64,000 bases of DNA from Paraburkholderia edwinii (GTDB lineage Bacteria; Pseudomonadota; Gammaproteobacteria; Burkholderiales; Burkholderiaceae). The position numbers were made by a program, and so were the translations under genes. The stretch lies in the NCBI RefSeq assembly GCF_019428685.1, contig NZ_CP080096.1:2790001-2854000 (forward strand), in the 5' to 3' direction. The notes beneath the pieces were generated by a model. The model saw only the letters and a list, made by a program, of their open reading frames with translations. It was not told the origin of the DNA and did no database searches. Below, in pieces: positions 26,736-35,756 of this stretch (positions within the stretch are counted from its first letter, which is position 1; every line of letters starts with the position of its first letter).

Positions 26736-26773
26736 ACAACTTAACGAGTCAAACACAACTTAACGAGTCAAAC
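26736..26773 (+). repeat. Perfect 19-bp tandem duplication before the nitrilase gene
   Basis: The unit ACAACTTAACGAGTCAAAC occurs twice back-to-back (26736-26754 and 26755-26773) in the 43-base gap between the symporter stop and the nitrilase start. The second copy ends four bases before the ATG, where a ribosome-binding site would be expected, and no clear purine-rich site is present. It looks like a recent slippage duplication. Confidence 0.9.
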
Positions 26774-26777
26774 CATC

Positions 26778-27818
26778 ATGTCCTATCTTCCTGTCGTCAA
26801 AGTTGCTGCGGTCCACGCGGCCCCTGTATTCCTGAACAAGCGTGCAACGGTTGCCAAGGCGGTTTCGCTGATTCGCGAAGCGAGCCGCAACGGTGCGCAG
26901 CTCGTCGCATTTCCCGAATCGTTCATTCCGGCGTTTCCGGTGTGGGCGTCGCTATGGGCGCCGATCGACAATCACGATCTGTTCGAACGGTTCGCAGCAG
27001 AGAGCCTCTATGCGGACGGCAGCGAACTCGCGGAGATCGCCGCCGAAGCGGAACGCAGCGGCGTGTTCGTTTCGATGGGCTTCAGCGAGCGTTCGCGTGC
27101 GAGCGTCGGCTGCCTGTGGAATTCCAATGTGCTGATCGACGATCGCGGCGAAGTGCTGAACCACCACCGCAAACTGGTGCCGACGTTCTATGAAAAGCTC
27201 GTGTGGGCGGCCGGCGACGGCGCCGGTCTGCAGGTTGCCGATACGCGCATCGGCCGGATCGGCGGACTGATCTGCGGCGAAAACACCAACCCGCTCGCCC
27301 GCTATACGCTGATGGCGCAGGGCGAGCAGATTCACATTTCGAGCTGGCCCGCGCTGTGGCCGACGCGCCGCCCGGTCAGCGGCGGCAACTTCGACAACGT
27401 TTCCGCCAACCGGCTGCGCGCCGGCGCCCATTCGTTCGAAGCGAAGGCATTCGGCATTATCTGCGCAGGCTATATGGATGCCGGTATGCGCGACTTTCTC
27501 GTGGCGCGAGACCCCGCGGCGGCGGCCGTGCTCGACGGTTCGTCGCGCGCCATGACGATGTTCGTCGACCCGACCGGCGCCCCGGTCGGCGAGGCGTTGA
27601 GCGATGAAGAAGGTATCGCGTATGCGCAATTCGATCTGAACCGCTGTGTCGAACCGAAGCAGTTCCACGATGTGGTCGGCTATTACAACCGCTTCGACGT
27701 GTTTTCACTGACGGTCGATCGTGAGCGGCATGAACCGGTGTCGTGGCGCACATCGAGCCGCGCTGCCGTACAGCAGCCCGCGCAGCCCGTTCCCGAAGCG
27801 GTGCTGGTCGACGCCTGA
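26778..27818 (+). CDS. Nitrilase / carbon-nitrogen hydrolase
   Basis: The 346-residue enzyme has the complete nitrilase triad: Glu47 ('FPESFIPAFP'), Lys132 ('HHRKLVPT') and Cys166 ('LICGENTNP'). Length and the 'GENTNPLARY' block match true nitrilases (branch 1), which hydrolyse R-CN to a carboxylate and ammonia. Co-transcription with a carboxylate-type symporter would let the cell take up the acid or the nitrile. The C-terminal 25 residues are low complexity (Ala, Val, Pro, Gln). Confidence 0.9.
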   Translation: MSYLPVVKVAAVHAAPVFLNKRATVAKAVSLIREASRNGAQLVAFPESFIPAFPVWASLWAPIDNHDLFERFAAESLYADGSELAEIAAEAERSGVFVSMGFSERSRASVGCLWNSNVLIDDRGEVLNHHRKLVPTFYEKLVWAAGDGAGLQVADTRIGRIGGLICGENTNPLARYTLMAQGEQIHISSWPALWPTRRPVSGGNFDNVSANRLRAGAHSFEAKAFGIICAGYMDAGMRDFLVARDPAAAAVLDGSSRAMTMFVDPTGAPVGEALSDEEGIAYAQFDLNRCVEPKQFHDVVGYYNRFDVFSLTVDRERHEPVSWRTSSRAAVQQPAQPVPEAVLVDA

Positions 27819-27830
27819 ACCGCCGCGATG

Positions 27831-27857
27831 GCGAGGCCGGACGCGAGTCCGCCTCGC
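27831..27857. terminator. Bidirectional terminator hairpin between nitrilase and enolase-family genes
   Basis: GCGAGG-CGGAC pairs with GTCCG-CCTCGC around the loop GCGA, with one bulged C (27837). It lies between two convergent stops (27818 and 27877) and is followed on the plus strand by TGTTG. Confidence 0.65.
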
Positions 27858-27876
27858 TGTTGCGCGATCCGCATCG

Positions 27877-29022
27877 TTAACCTCTGAACTCCTGATGATT
27901 CACGAGCCACCCGGATGCTTCGTTCAGATTCGGCAATACACCCAATCCCGGCGTATCCGGTAGTGCAAACGTTCCATTCTCGACTCGCGGAAATGGCGTC
28001 GCCAACGCTTCGCGCAACGGATTTTCCATTACATCGTGTTCGAGCAGCCCATCGCCGCCCGCTGCGGCGAGCAGATGCGCCGATGCGAGCAAACCGATGC
28101 CACTACCGAGCCAGTGCGGGCAGTAGGTCAGTCCTCGAGCGACGGCGTGACGTCCGACCGCGAGGCACCCGGTCACACCGCCCCATTTCAGCAGATCGGG
28201 CTGCACGACCCGATGACTTGCCTGATTGATCAACGATGAAAACGCCGCGAATCCCGACACATTCTCGCCACCGGCAATCGGCGTGCGGGAAATCATCGCG
28301 AGTTCGGCCCACTCGTCAGCGGAACTGTTTGCGGGAATGGGCTCTTCCACCCATCCGAGATTGAATTCGGCGAGGCGCGGCAAAGCGCGCCGCGCCTGCG
28401 TCATATCCCAGCCCTGATTAACGTCGACCATCAGGCGTTCGCCCCGGCGGAGTTCCCTCTGAAGGCCTTTAAGGACTTCGATGTCTTTGTCGAGGCCAAA
28501 GCCGATCTTGACCTTGAATGCGCTAAAGCCGTTCTCTCTCGCGCGCTGCACGGTCCCAACTGCCGAGTCCGGATTGAGTCCGCTCGCGTAAGCCGGCACG
28601 CGGTTCCGGTTCGCCGGTGCGCCCAGCAAGCGGCCAAGGGGCAGCGCCGCACGCCGTGCCTGAAGATCCCACAATGCCAGATCGAGACCTGCAATGCAGG
28701 CCGCAATCGGACCATACTCACCGCTCTGGATCGTCCAGCGCCGTGTTTTTTCCGTCAGCGTATGCCACGCATGGGCGGCATCGTCATACTCCGCGGCAAA
28801 CGCCGCGGGGGCGACGACGGTCTCCATCAGGCGCAGCTTGTTGTCCGCCGAGAACGGCGGGAAATTGCACCAGATTTCGCCCCATCCGTACGCGCCCTCC
28901 GTATCTTCGACGCGTAGTAAAAGCACTGAACGCCGGGGGATCGAACCAAACGAAGTTTTCACTGCCTCGGCGACTTCCGCGCGGAACAGCCAGGTCTCGA
29001 TACGTGCAATCTCGATGGACAT
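27877..29022 (-). CDS. Mandelate racemase/muconate lactonizing enzyme family protein (enolase superfamily)
   Basis: The 381-residue protein keeps the mandelate-racemase-subgroup residues: KxK ('FKVKIG', about residues 170-172), metal ligands Asp ('VDVNQ'), Glu ('VEEPI') and Glu ('GGENV'), and the Asp/His pair ('QPDLLKWGG', 'CPHWLGSGIG'). These enzymes abstract the alpha proton of a hydroxy-acid; most are sugar-acid dehydratases or racemases. It is convergent with the nitrilase gene. If the nitrilase makes a 2-hydroxy acid such as mandelate, racemisation here would be logical, but that is inference. Confidence 0.88.
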   Translation of the reverse strand: MSIEIARIETWLFRAEVAEAVKTSFGSIPRRSVLLLRVEDTEGAYGWGEIWCNFPPFSADNKLRLMETVVAPAAFAAEYDDAAHAWHTLTEKTRRWTIQSGEYGPIAACIAGLDLALWDLQARRAALPLGRLLGAPANRNRVPAYASGLNPDSAVGTVQRARENGFSAFKVKIGFGLDKDIEVLKGLQRELRRGERLMVDVNQGWDMTQARRALPRLAEFNLGWVEEPIPANSSADEWAELAMISRTPIAGGENVSGFAAFSSLINQASHRVVQPDLLKWGGVTGCLAVGRHAVARGLTYCPHWLGSGIGLLASAHLLAAAGGDGLLEHDVMENPLREALATPFPRVENGTFALPDTPGLGVLPNLNEASGWLVNHQEFRG

Positions 29023-29252
29023 GTAAAGCGATCCTTCGTCTCTTGATGGGCGTAGTCGCTTGTTTCAACCGTTGGCTTTCGAACGGGAACGCGCCTCGCG
29101 CGTGCGATTCAATGAATGGTACTTGCGGCAGTCGCGAATGACGAATGCCGATATTTGATGATTCCGATCTCAAACCGGGATGATGTCCGCTACGACCGGT
29201 TGCGTCGAACCGGTTCGCTTCGAGAGTGAGTTGGGTAGGCAGCCAGGCAGAT

Positions 29253-30926
29253 CTACTCCGGCTGCGCCGCCGCCCCGTCCGCGGCCGCGTGCGCGGCCCC
29301 TGCCCCCGCTGCCCCAGCCGCCGCCGCAGCCGCCGCGCCTTCCGCCGCACCATCAGCCGGATACACGACGCGCACCGTCGGCACGAACCACGAAAGGCAC
29401 AGCCCCAGCACCGCGGCGACCGCAGCGAGCGCGAGGCCGACGTGAATCGAGTCGATCAGCGCCTCGCGGGCCATATGCATCATCGGCCCGCCGACATGCC
29501 CGGCCGTAATCAGATGCTCGATCAGCGCGGCCTGCTGCGAGTGGTCGACGCGCAAATCGGGGCTCGCGAACGACTGCAGCCACTGCGTCGCCTGATACGA
29601 ATCGAGCGAACGGTGCACATCGCGCACATACAGATGGCTCAGCAGCGCGCCCGTCATCGCGGTGCCGAGCATGCCGCCGAAGATCCGCAGCGACTGCAAT
29701 AGCGCCGTCACCGCGCCGATATGATCGCGCGCGACGATCTGCTGCGAGCAGATCGTCAGGTTCGTCGCGACGACGCCGAGACCAAGCCCGCTTAGCGCCA
29801 TGCACAACATCCACACGTAATGCGGCTGGTGGCCCGTAATCGCGACCAGCGCGAGACACGACACCGCAAACAGCGCAAAGCCGATATACATGAGCGTATT
29901 CGCGCGCGGGATGCGCGTAACGAGCCGGTTATTCAGCACACTGCCGACCGACGTGCCGAGCAGCAGCGGCGTGATCAGCATGCCCGACTCGTGCGGCGAC
30001 ATGCCGAAGCCGCCCTGAAACAGCAGCGGCACATAAAACACCATCGAAAACAGCGCAAAGCCGCCGAGCGTGGACATGGCAAACAGCGCGGCAAGCCGCC
30101 GGTCGAGCAGCATGTCGATGGGCACCAAGGGGTAGCCGATGCGTTTTTCCCAGAACCACAGAATGCCGCCGCAGGCGGTCGTAATCAGCATGAGCACGAT
30201 CGTGATCATGCTCACGCCTTCTTTCGGCAACAGTTCGATCAGCAGTTGCAGCGCGCCGAACGTCGCCGCGACGACGAATGCGCCGAGCCAGTCGAGTTGC
30301 ACCGGGCCCGCCTTGCGCAGATGCCGCAGCGGCGGCACGAAACGCAGCACGAACAGCAGCGACGCCACGCCGACCGGCACATTGACGAAGAACACGAAGC
30401 GCCAGCTCGCCGACTGCGTGAGCATGCCGCCAAGCGACGGCCCGACGACGTTCGCCAGCCCGAACGCCGACGTGACGAACACGAGCCAGCGCAGCCGCAA
30501 TTTAGGATCCGGAAACAGATCGGCGACCGTCGCAAATACAGTGCCGATCAGAATGCCGCCGCCGATGCCCTGCAGGCCGCGGGCAATAACGAGAAACAAC
30601 ATGTTTGACGCGATGCCGCACAGCACCGACGCGCCGGTAAAAAGCGAGATTGCGGCGATCAGAAACGGTTTGCGGCCGAACAGGTCACCTAAGCGTCCAA
30701 AGATCGGAATCGTGATGACCGATGCGAGCATGTACGACGTCGCAACCCATGCATATAGATCGAACCCCTTGAGGTCCGCGACGATGCGCGGCAGCGCGGT
30801 GCCGACGATCGTCTGATCGAGCGCGACGAGCATCGCGACGAACGCGATGCCGAGCATGGCAAGCAGCGATTCACGAAACGGCAGCAACTGCCTGCCCGGT
30901 TCATAGGCGGCGATAGCGGGAATCAT
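29253..30926 (-). CDS. MFS multidrug exporter, DHA2 (EmrB/QacA) family
   Basis: About 557 residues with 14 predicted transmembrane segments and the DHA2 motif 'ALDQTIVGTALPRIVADLKG' in helix 1. The C-terminal tail is an Ala/Gly-rich low-complexity stretch (the last 35 residues). I choose the ATG at 30926; the frame is open to a GTG at 31016, and neither has a strong ribosome-binding site. It exports hydrophobic toxicants or drugs by proton antiport. No adaptor (EmrA) or TetR gene is adjacent, so it appears to be a stand-alone pump. Confidence 0.88.
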   Translation of the reverse strand: MIPAIAAYEPGRQLLPFRESLLAMLGIAFVAMLVALDQTIVGTALPRIVADLKGFDLYAWVATSYMLASVITIPIFGRLGDLFGRKPFLIAAISLFTGASVLCGIASNMLFLVIARGLQGIGGGILIGTVFATVADLFPDPKLRLRWLVFVTSAFGLANVVGPSLGGMLTQSASWRFVFFVNVPVGVASLLFVLRFVPPLRHLRKAGPVQLDWLGAFVVAATFGALQLLIELLPKEGVSMITIVLMLITTACGGILWFWEKRIGYPLVPIDMLLDRRLAALFAMSTLGGFALFSMVFYVPLLFQGGFGMSPHESGMLITPLLLGTSVGSVLNNRLVTRIPRANTLMYIGFALFAVSCLALVAITGHQPHYVWMLCMALSGLGLGVVATNLTICSQQIVARDHIGAVTALLQSLRIFGGMLGTAMTGALLSHLYVRDVHRSLDSYQATQWLQSFASPDLRVDHSQQAALIEHLITAGHVGGPMMHMAREALIDSIHVGLALAAVAAVLGLCLSWFVPTVRVVYPADGAAEGAAAAAAAGAAGAGAAHAAADGAAAQPE

Positions 30927-31136
30927 GATGGCGTCGGCGAGAGTGGAAAACGCAAGCAGCACAATGCGCGAGCGCTGTGCAGACTGTGGCACTGCCGCTG
31001 TGAATCGGCAAGTCACACTCCGTAAGTCGCTGAAAGCGCAAGAAAATGACAGACGATTGCAAGGCGTGCACCACTTTGGCCGCAGCCTTAGTCGTGCTTA
31101 GCCATTTGCTTCGCCTGCACCGCTTGCATTACTAAC

Positions 31137-31157
31137 AACGCCTTTGCGGCGTTTATT
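31137..31157. terminator. Hairpin downstream of the chemoreceptor gene
   Basis: AACGCC (31137-31142) pairs with GGCGTT (31148-31153) around TTTGC and is followed on the plus strand by TATT. With the hairpin at 31175-31194 it may protect the region between the chemoreceptor and DHA2 genes from readthrough. Confidence 0.35.
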
Positions 31158-31174
31158 CCCGCGAGCCGAAGAAT

Positions 31175-31194
31175 GGGCTCGATGCTTCGAGCCC
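31175..31194 (-). terminator. Terminator hairpin for the chemoreceptor gene
   Basis: GGGCTCGA and TCGAGCCC form a perfect eight-base-pair stem with a four-base loop, 11 bases beyond the chemoreceptor stop. On the minus strand it is followed by ATTCTT. Confidence 0.6.
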
Positions 31195-31205
31195 TCCGTG
31201 CGGGG

Positions 31206-32873
31206 TCAGGCCGCCACGGCGTACTCCGCCGCGTCCCCGTGCCGCGTGGCGGCCGCGCCCGCCGCGCGGCCTTGCGCGCCCGGATGGCGCGCGTGCAGCC
31301 CATCGTCTTCCCGCAGACGAAAGGCGCGCAGCGCGTTCTGCAGAATCACCGCCTGCTCGGTCAGCGATTGCGCGGCGGCCGCCGCTTCTTCGACAAGCGC
31401 GGCGTTTTCCTGCGTCAACGTGTCCATATGCGTCACCGCGAGGTTGACCTGCTCGATGCCCGAACTCTGCTCGGACGCTGCCGCGGCGATTTCCTGGATC
31501 AGCGTCGTGACTTGCGCGATCGCATCGCGCGCGCCGTCGATCGTGCCGCCGGCCTGCTCGACGAGTTGCGCGCCGCTGCCGACCTTGCTGACCGCATTGC
31601 CGATCAGCTCGCGCACTTCCTTCGCCGCTGCGGCGCTGCGATGCGCCAGCGAGCGCACTTCCGCGGCGACCACGGCGAAGCCGCGCCCTTCCTCGCCGGC
31701 GCGTGCCGCTTCCACGGCCGCGTTCAACGCGAGGATATTGGTCTGAAATGCGATGCCCTCGATCACCGCGATGATCTCGACCATGCGTTGCGACGCAGCC
31801 GAGATATCGCGCATCGTCGCAACCGCGTCGGCGACCATGCCGCCGCCGTCGCCGGCAATCTGCGCGGCCTTCACCGCGAGCTGGCTCGCTGTCTTCGCAT
31901 GTTCGGCTGTTTGCCGCACCATCGACGTCACCTCTTCCATGCTCGCCGCCGTTTCCTCGAGCGAGGCCGCCTGGTTTTCGGTGCGCACCGACAGGTCCGC
32001 GCTGCCGGTTGCGATTTCGCGCGCGCCGGTCGCCACGCTGTCGGCGGCCGCGCCGATCTGGCGGACCGTGCCGGTCAGCGCGTCGCGCATGCGCTGCATC
32101 ACGTGCAGCAGGCTGTCGTTGTAGTCATTACGACCCGCCCGATGCGCGCCCATATCGATCGCAACCGTCAGATCGCCCTCGGCAATCGCGCCGGCCACTT
32201 GCGCCGCGTAACGCGGATCGCCGCCGATCGTGCGCAGAATGCTACGGTTGATCATCCACACGAGCGATGCCAGCACGAGCGCGAGCACGACGAACACGCC
32301 GCCGAGCACGTAGAGCGTCTCCAGGAACGCCGCGTCGATATCGTCGACATAAGCGCCGGTCGAGATGATCCAGTCCCACGGCGCGTAACGCACGACGTAA
32401 CCGATCTTGCCGACCGCTTCGCTTGAATGCGGATGCGGGAACACATAATCGACGAAACCGCCTTTCGGCGACTGCGCGACATGCGCGAAGCTCACATAGT
32501 GGTGGCGGCCGTCCGCGTCGGCGGTGTCGGCAAGCAGTTTGCCGTTGGTCGCGGGCTTGATCGGATGCATGATCATGCGCGGCGTCGAATCGATCACCAG
32601 CAGGTAACCGTCCTCGCCGTAACGGATATCGCGCAACCGCGCGAGCGCCTCCTTGCGCGCATCGGCTTCGGACATCGCTCCACTTTTCGCGAGCGCTGCG
32701 TACTCGTCGACGATTGACAGACCGACGTGCGCGATATTGTTCAGATCATTCTTGCGCTCGTCGATACGCGTCTGCCGCGAAAGCCATGCTGCCGACACCG
32801 ACACGAGCAGCAGCGCCACCAGGCTGACGACAAGCGGCAACCAAAGCTTCTGCGCAAAACCTAGCTTGTGCAT
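31206..32873 (-). CDS. Methyl-accepting chemotaxis protein with sCache sensor
   Basis: The 555-residue receptor has one transmembrane segment at about 10-32, a periplasmic single-Cache domain ('[20 protein letters not shown]', '[18 protein letters not shown]'), a second transmembrane segment near 190-210, a HAMP domain and a cytoplasmic signalling domain with the invariant hairpin '[20 protein letters not shown]'. It senses a small periplasmic molecule and controls CheA. There is no C-terminal NWETF-type CheR tether; the tail is Ala-rich. It stands alone without che genes. Confidence 0.95.
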   Translation of the reverse strand: MHKLGFAQKLWLPLVVSLVALLLVSVSAAWLSRQTRIDERKNDLNNIAHVGLSIVDEYAALAKSGAMSEADARKEALARLRDIRYGEDGYLLVIDSTPRMIMHPIKPATNGKLLADTADADGRHHYVSFAHVAQSPKGGFVDYVFPHPHSSEAVGKIGYVVRYAPWDWIISTGAYVDDIDAAFLETLYVLGGVFVVLALVLASLVWMINRSILRTIGGDPRYAAQVAGAIAEGDLTVAIDMGAHRAGRNDYNDSLLHVMQRMRDALTGTVRQIGAAADSVATGAREIATGSADLSVRTENQAASLEETAASMEEVTSMVRQTAEHAKTASQLAVKAAQIAGDGGGMVADAVATMRDISAASQRMVEIIAVIEGIAFQTNILALNAAVEAARAGEEGRGFAVVAAEVRSLAHRSAAAAKEVRELIGNAVSKVGSGAQLVEQAGGTIDGARDAIAQVTTLIQEIAAAASEQSSGIEQVNLAVTHMDTLTQENAALVEEAAAAAQSLTEQAVILQNALRAFRLREDDGLHARHPGAQGRAAGAAATRHGDAAEYAVAA

Positions 32874-33213
32874 TCCTGCGCCTCCGTCTTTATGGTGGAT
32901 CGAACCACCTTTTTAATAAGGCACATCGTTCCAGCCGCAAGCCGTACGCGCTACGGCGCAAGGTTGCGGCGGAAAAGCAAAGCCCGGTCATCCACGAGCT
33001 ATGCCCGTTCCATATAACGACCGGAACGGGCAGCAAATTTGTAGAGGGAAACCCTTGCCTGTCGATGAATCTTCCGGCGAGGGCTATGGGGATACGGGGA
33101 TATGACGATGCAGGCCGGCGCCGGGCTCACGCGCTTAAGCCGGGCCTAAGCGTGAACTTGAGCCTGAGCCTCGACGCGACGCCCGTGACCCCTGATGCGG
33201 ATTCAATGCAGAA
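32874..33213. other. 340-base intergenic region between chemoreceptor and nuoM-like genes
   Basis: No gene is evident. It holds the chemoreceptor leader, which contains a GGTGG...CCACC hairpin (32894-32909) followed on the plus strand by five T, and a nine-base inverted repeat GCCCGTTCC/GGAACGGGC (33003-33011 and 33023-33031, 11-base spacer) that could be an operator. I see no clear sigma-28 promoter for the chemoreceptor. Confidence 0.6.
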
Positions 33214-34794
33214 TCAGCCGCGCGGCCGGTCGCGATCGACCACTACCATATGCTGCGCGCCCGTGGCCGGCGCGGCATGCACTTCCGGCGCGACGCGGCT
33301 ATCGGCAACCCGCGTTGCGCCATTCGCTACCGTGCCTTCGGCTTGCGCGAGCACTTCGCCAGCCGTTGCATCGATCGCATCGGTGAACGGCTTCGGACAG
33401 ATGCCGATCGCCAGCACGAGGACCGCGAGCGCGCCGAGCAGCACAAACTCGCGCTTGCCGACGTCGGCCAGATTCGCGACGCGCGCATTGGCCACCGCGC
33501 CGAAGATCACGCGCTTATACATCCACAGCGTGTATGCCGCGCTCAGGATCAACGTCAGCGCGGCGATCGCGCCGATCCAGAAGTTGAACTGGATCGCGCC
33601 CATCAGCACCATGAACTCGCCGACAAAACCGGACGTCCCCGGCAAGCCCACGTTGGCCATCGAAAACAGCATCACGAACACGGCGAAGCGCGGCATCGTG
33701 TTGACCACGCCGCCATATGCATCGATCGAGCCGCTTTGCGTGCGGTCGTAGAGCATGCCCGAGCACAGCAGCATCGCGCCGGACACAATGCCGTACGACA
33801 GCATCTGCACGACCGCGCCTTCCATCGAGATACGCGTGAACACGAAGAGGCCCAGCGTGACGAGCCCCATATGCGCGATCGCCGAATAGGCGAGCAGCTT
33901 GCGAATGTCCGTCTGCACGAGCGCGACGAGGCTCGCGTAGATCACCGCAACCAGCGACAGCGTGATGACCACCGGCGCGAAGAAGTGGCTCGCCTGCGGC
34001 ACGATCGGCAGCGCGAAGCGCAGCAGGCCATAGCCGCCGATCTTCAGCATGCCGAGCAGCACGGCCGCCGCGGTCGGCCCTTCGAGGTGCACGTCGGGCA
34101 GCCACGTGTGCACGGGCCACATCGGCACCTTCACCGAGAAGGCGGCGAAGAAGCACAGGAAGATCAGCACCTGCGGCACGAAGTCGATTTGCAGCGAGCG
34201 CCACTGCGCGATGTCGAAGCTATGCGACTGCGAGTACAGGTACAGCATGGCGGCGAGCATCGCGAGCGAGCCCGTCAGCGAAAACAGGAAAAAGCGCAGC
34301 GCCGCATGCGCGCGATTCGACTGGCCCCAGGTGCCGATCAGCAGATACAGCGGAATCAGCGTTGCTTCGAAGAACACGAAGAACAGCATGCCGTCCTGCG
34401 CCGTGAACACGCCTTGCATAAAGCCCGACAGCAGCAGGAACGCGCCGAAATACTGCGCGACGCGCTTCGTGATGGACTGCCACGAAGCGATCACCACAAT
34501 CACGGTGGTGATGGCCGTCAGCACGGTAAACCACAGCGAAATACCATCGACGCCAACATGCCACGCCACGCCGAACGACGGCAGCCAAGGCTTGTTTTCG
34601 ACGAATTGCATCGCCGCGACATTGTTGCGAAAGCCTTCCACCAATGGCACGGCCGGCAGCAGAGCGACGCACGCGCCAATCAGCGCGATCCAGCGGGTAC
34701 GGTTAAGCGCGCGATCCGAACCCGCGCGCAGCACGACAAGGCCGGCCACGATCGGAATCCAGATCAGCAGGCTGAGTAACGGAGGGAATTGCAT
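33214..34794 (-). CDS. Orphan NADH-quinone oxidoreductase subunit M-like protein (NuoM/Mrp-type antiporter subunit)
   Basis: The 526-residue, 14-helix protein is a clear NuoM relative. All key proton-pathway residues are kept: Glu143 ('FFEATLIPLY'), Lys222 ('FSVKVPMWPVHTWLPD'), His230, Lys251 ('GMLKIGGYG') and a Glu in 'SGFVGEFMVL'. The C-terminal 45 residues are unrelated and hydrophilic. No other complex I gene is nearby; neighbours are a chemoreceptor and a small exported protein. It is therefore a paralogue outside the nuo operon. It could act as a cation/proton antiporter or with an unseen partner. The start at 34794 is by homology; no strong ribosome-binding site is visible. Confidence 0.85.
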   Translation of the reverse strand: MQFPPLLSLLIWIPIVAGLVVLRAGSDRALNRTRWIALIGACVALLPAVPLVEGFRNNVAAMQFVENKPWLPSFGVAWHVGVDGISLWFTVLTAITTVIVVIASWQSITKRVAQYFGAFLLLSGFMQGVFTAQDGMLFFVFFEATLIPLYLLIGTWGQSNRAHAALRFFLFSLTGSLAMLAAMLYLYSQSHSFDIAQWRSLQIDFVPQVLIFLCFFAAFSVKVPMWPVHTWLPDVHLEGPTAAAVLLGMLKIGGYGLLRFALPIVPQASHFFAPVVITLSLVAVIYASLVALVQTDIRKLLAYSAIAHMGLVTLGLFVFTRISMEGAVVQMLSYGIVSGAMLLCSGMLYDRTQSGSIDAYGGVVNTMPRFAVFVMLFSMANVGLPGTSGFVGEFMVLMGAIQFNFWIGAIAALTLILSAAYTLWMYKRVIFGAVANARVANLADVGKREFVLLGALAVLVLAIGICPKPFTDAIDATAGEVLAQAEGTVANGATRVADSRVAPEVHAAPATGAQHMVVVDRDRPRG

Positions 34795-35248
34795 GAGATT
34801 GACTGGGACTCTAAGCACAGCGACAGCCCGGCTGTCGCAACCGAAAGAAAACTGATTACAAATTGATTGCGGAAATAAAACGGAAAGGAGGACAACAGAC
34901 GGGTCGGGTTGAAATACACCCGTCAGGGTTAACGAGGATAACCGTTTAGGCAATGTTTTGCAGCGCAACAAAAAATAGCGACGCACACAACGGATCATTG
35001 CCGTGGTTGGGGGTTGTCAGATTGAATGCTGTTGTGCTTCGCACAACGGGCAACGCTGAGCCGGGAATTGCCTGGGGCGAGCTGCAATTTTTTTAGGCAG
35101 CAACGGGACTTTTTGCCGCGGCGGTATGTCGCCGAATTACCACGCGTTGATTCTGATCGTTACGAAAAAAATCACATAAAAACGGGAAATCCCTGGCATG
35201 GCGTGTGCGGGCTTCGCGTTAGGCTCTAGCAAGGGAGGAGACAACCCG
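34795..35248. other. 454-base divergent intergenic region
   Basis: It separates the NuoM-like gene (minus) from a small exported-protein gene (plus) and is visibly less GC-rich than its surroundings, as expected for two outward promoters. I find no convincing gene, RNA or long inverted repeat. A GGGAGGAG ribosome-binding site lies at its right end. Confidence 0.5.
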
Positions 35249-35497
35249 ATGAGACGAGCTTTCAATATCGCAGTCGTCGTGCTGGTCGGCTTTCTGATTG
35301 CTGACCGGACCGCGATGCACGTGCAGGCACACGAGCAGGGATCGATCAGTTGCGCAGCGGGAGCAGACCTCGTGCGGCTCGACGCGCTGAATAAGGGCTT
35401 TTCCGACGCCGCGGCGACCAATCAGGGCGACGCGTTCAAGTCGGGCTGCTTTGTGACGGGGCGCGCCCAGGTCGGCGATCTGATCGCGCGGGATTAG
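35249..35497 (+). CDS. Small exported or membrane-anchored protein of unknown function
   Basis: The 82-residue product starts at the ATG behind a strong GGGAGGAG site. An N-terminal hydrophobic segment ('FNIAVVVLVGFLIA') acts as signal or anchor, and the rest is small and polar with two cysteines ('ISCAAGADL', 'KSGCFVTG') that could form a disulphide. I do not recognise a family. The larger open frame from 35198 lacks a ribosome-binding site. Confidence 0.65.
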   Translation: MRRAFNIAVVVLVGFLIADRTAMHVQAHEQGSISCAAGADLVRLDALNKGFSDAAATNQGDAFKSGCFVTGRAQVGDLIARD

Positions 35498-35531
35498 GCG
35501 GCACGTTATTGGCTCCTTATTTGCCTATTGA

Positions 35532-35575
35532 GCGTGCGATAGGCGTGCGATAAGCGCGCAATAAAGTGCAATAAG
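35532..35575. repeat. Four degenerate 11-bp tandem units
   Basis: GCGTGCGATAG (35532), GCGTGCGATAA (35543) and GCGCGCAATAA (35554) follow each other exactly at 11-base intervals, and a fourth, more diverged unit ends at 35575. The array lies just after the small exported-protein gene and ahead of the LD-carboxypeptidase gene. Helical-turn spacing may be coincidental. Confidence 0.6.
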
Positions 35576-35756
35576 AGCGAATTAGCCACCTTCCGGCCTT
35601 ATTCCTTTTCTTTAAAGCCGCTATTGCGCATCGCCGCTTGCGCGCGATGCGCGACACCCTGCCCGCTTTCCCCAATCCTGCACAATAATGGACGGCAATC
35701 GAATCGCCGATTCTTCCAATCGGCCGCGCCGTTCGACTCGACAAGGGATCAAGCGT

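Noticed and set aside
24886..26763. A 625-codon open frame overlapping the SSS symporter in another frame
   Set aside because: The composition is almost entirely Arg/Ala/Gly/His, typical of a frame-shifted reading of GC-rich membrane-protein DNA.
34795..34998. Upstream extension of the NuoM-like gene
   Set aside because: The added residues lack the NuoM N-terminus and have no ribosome-binding site; the family start is at 34794.
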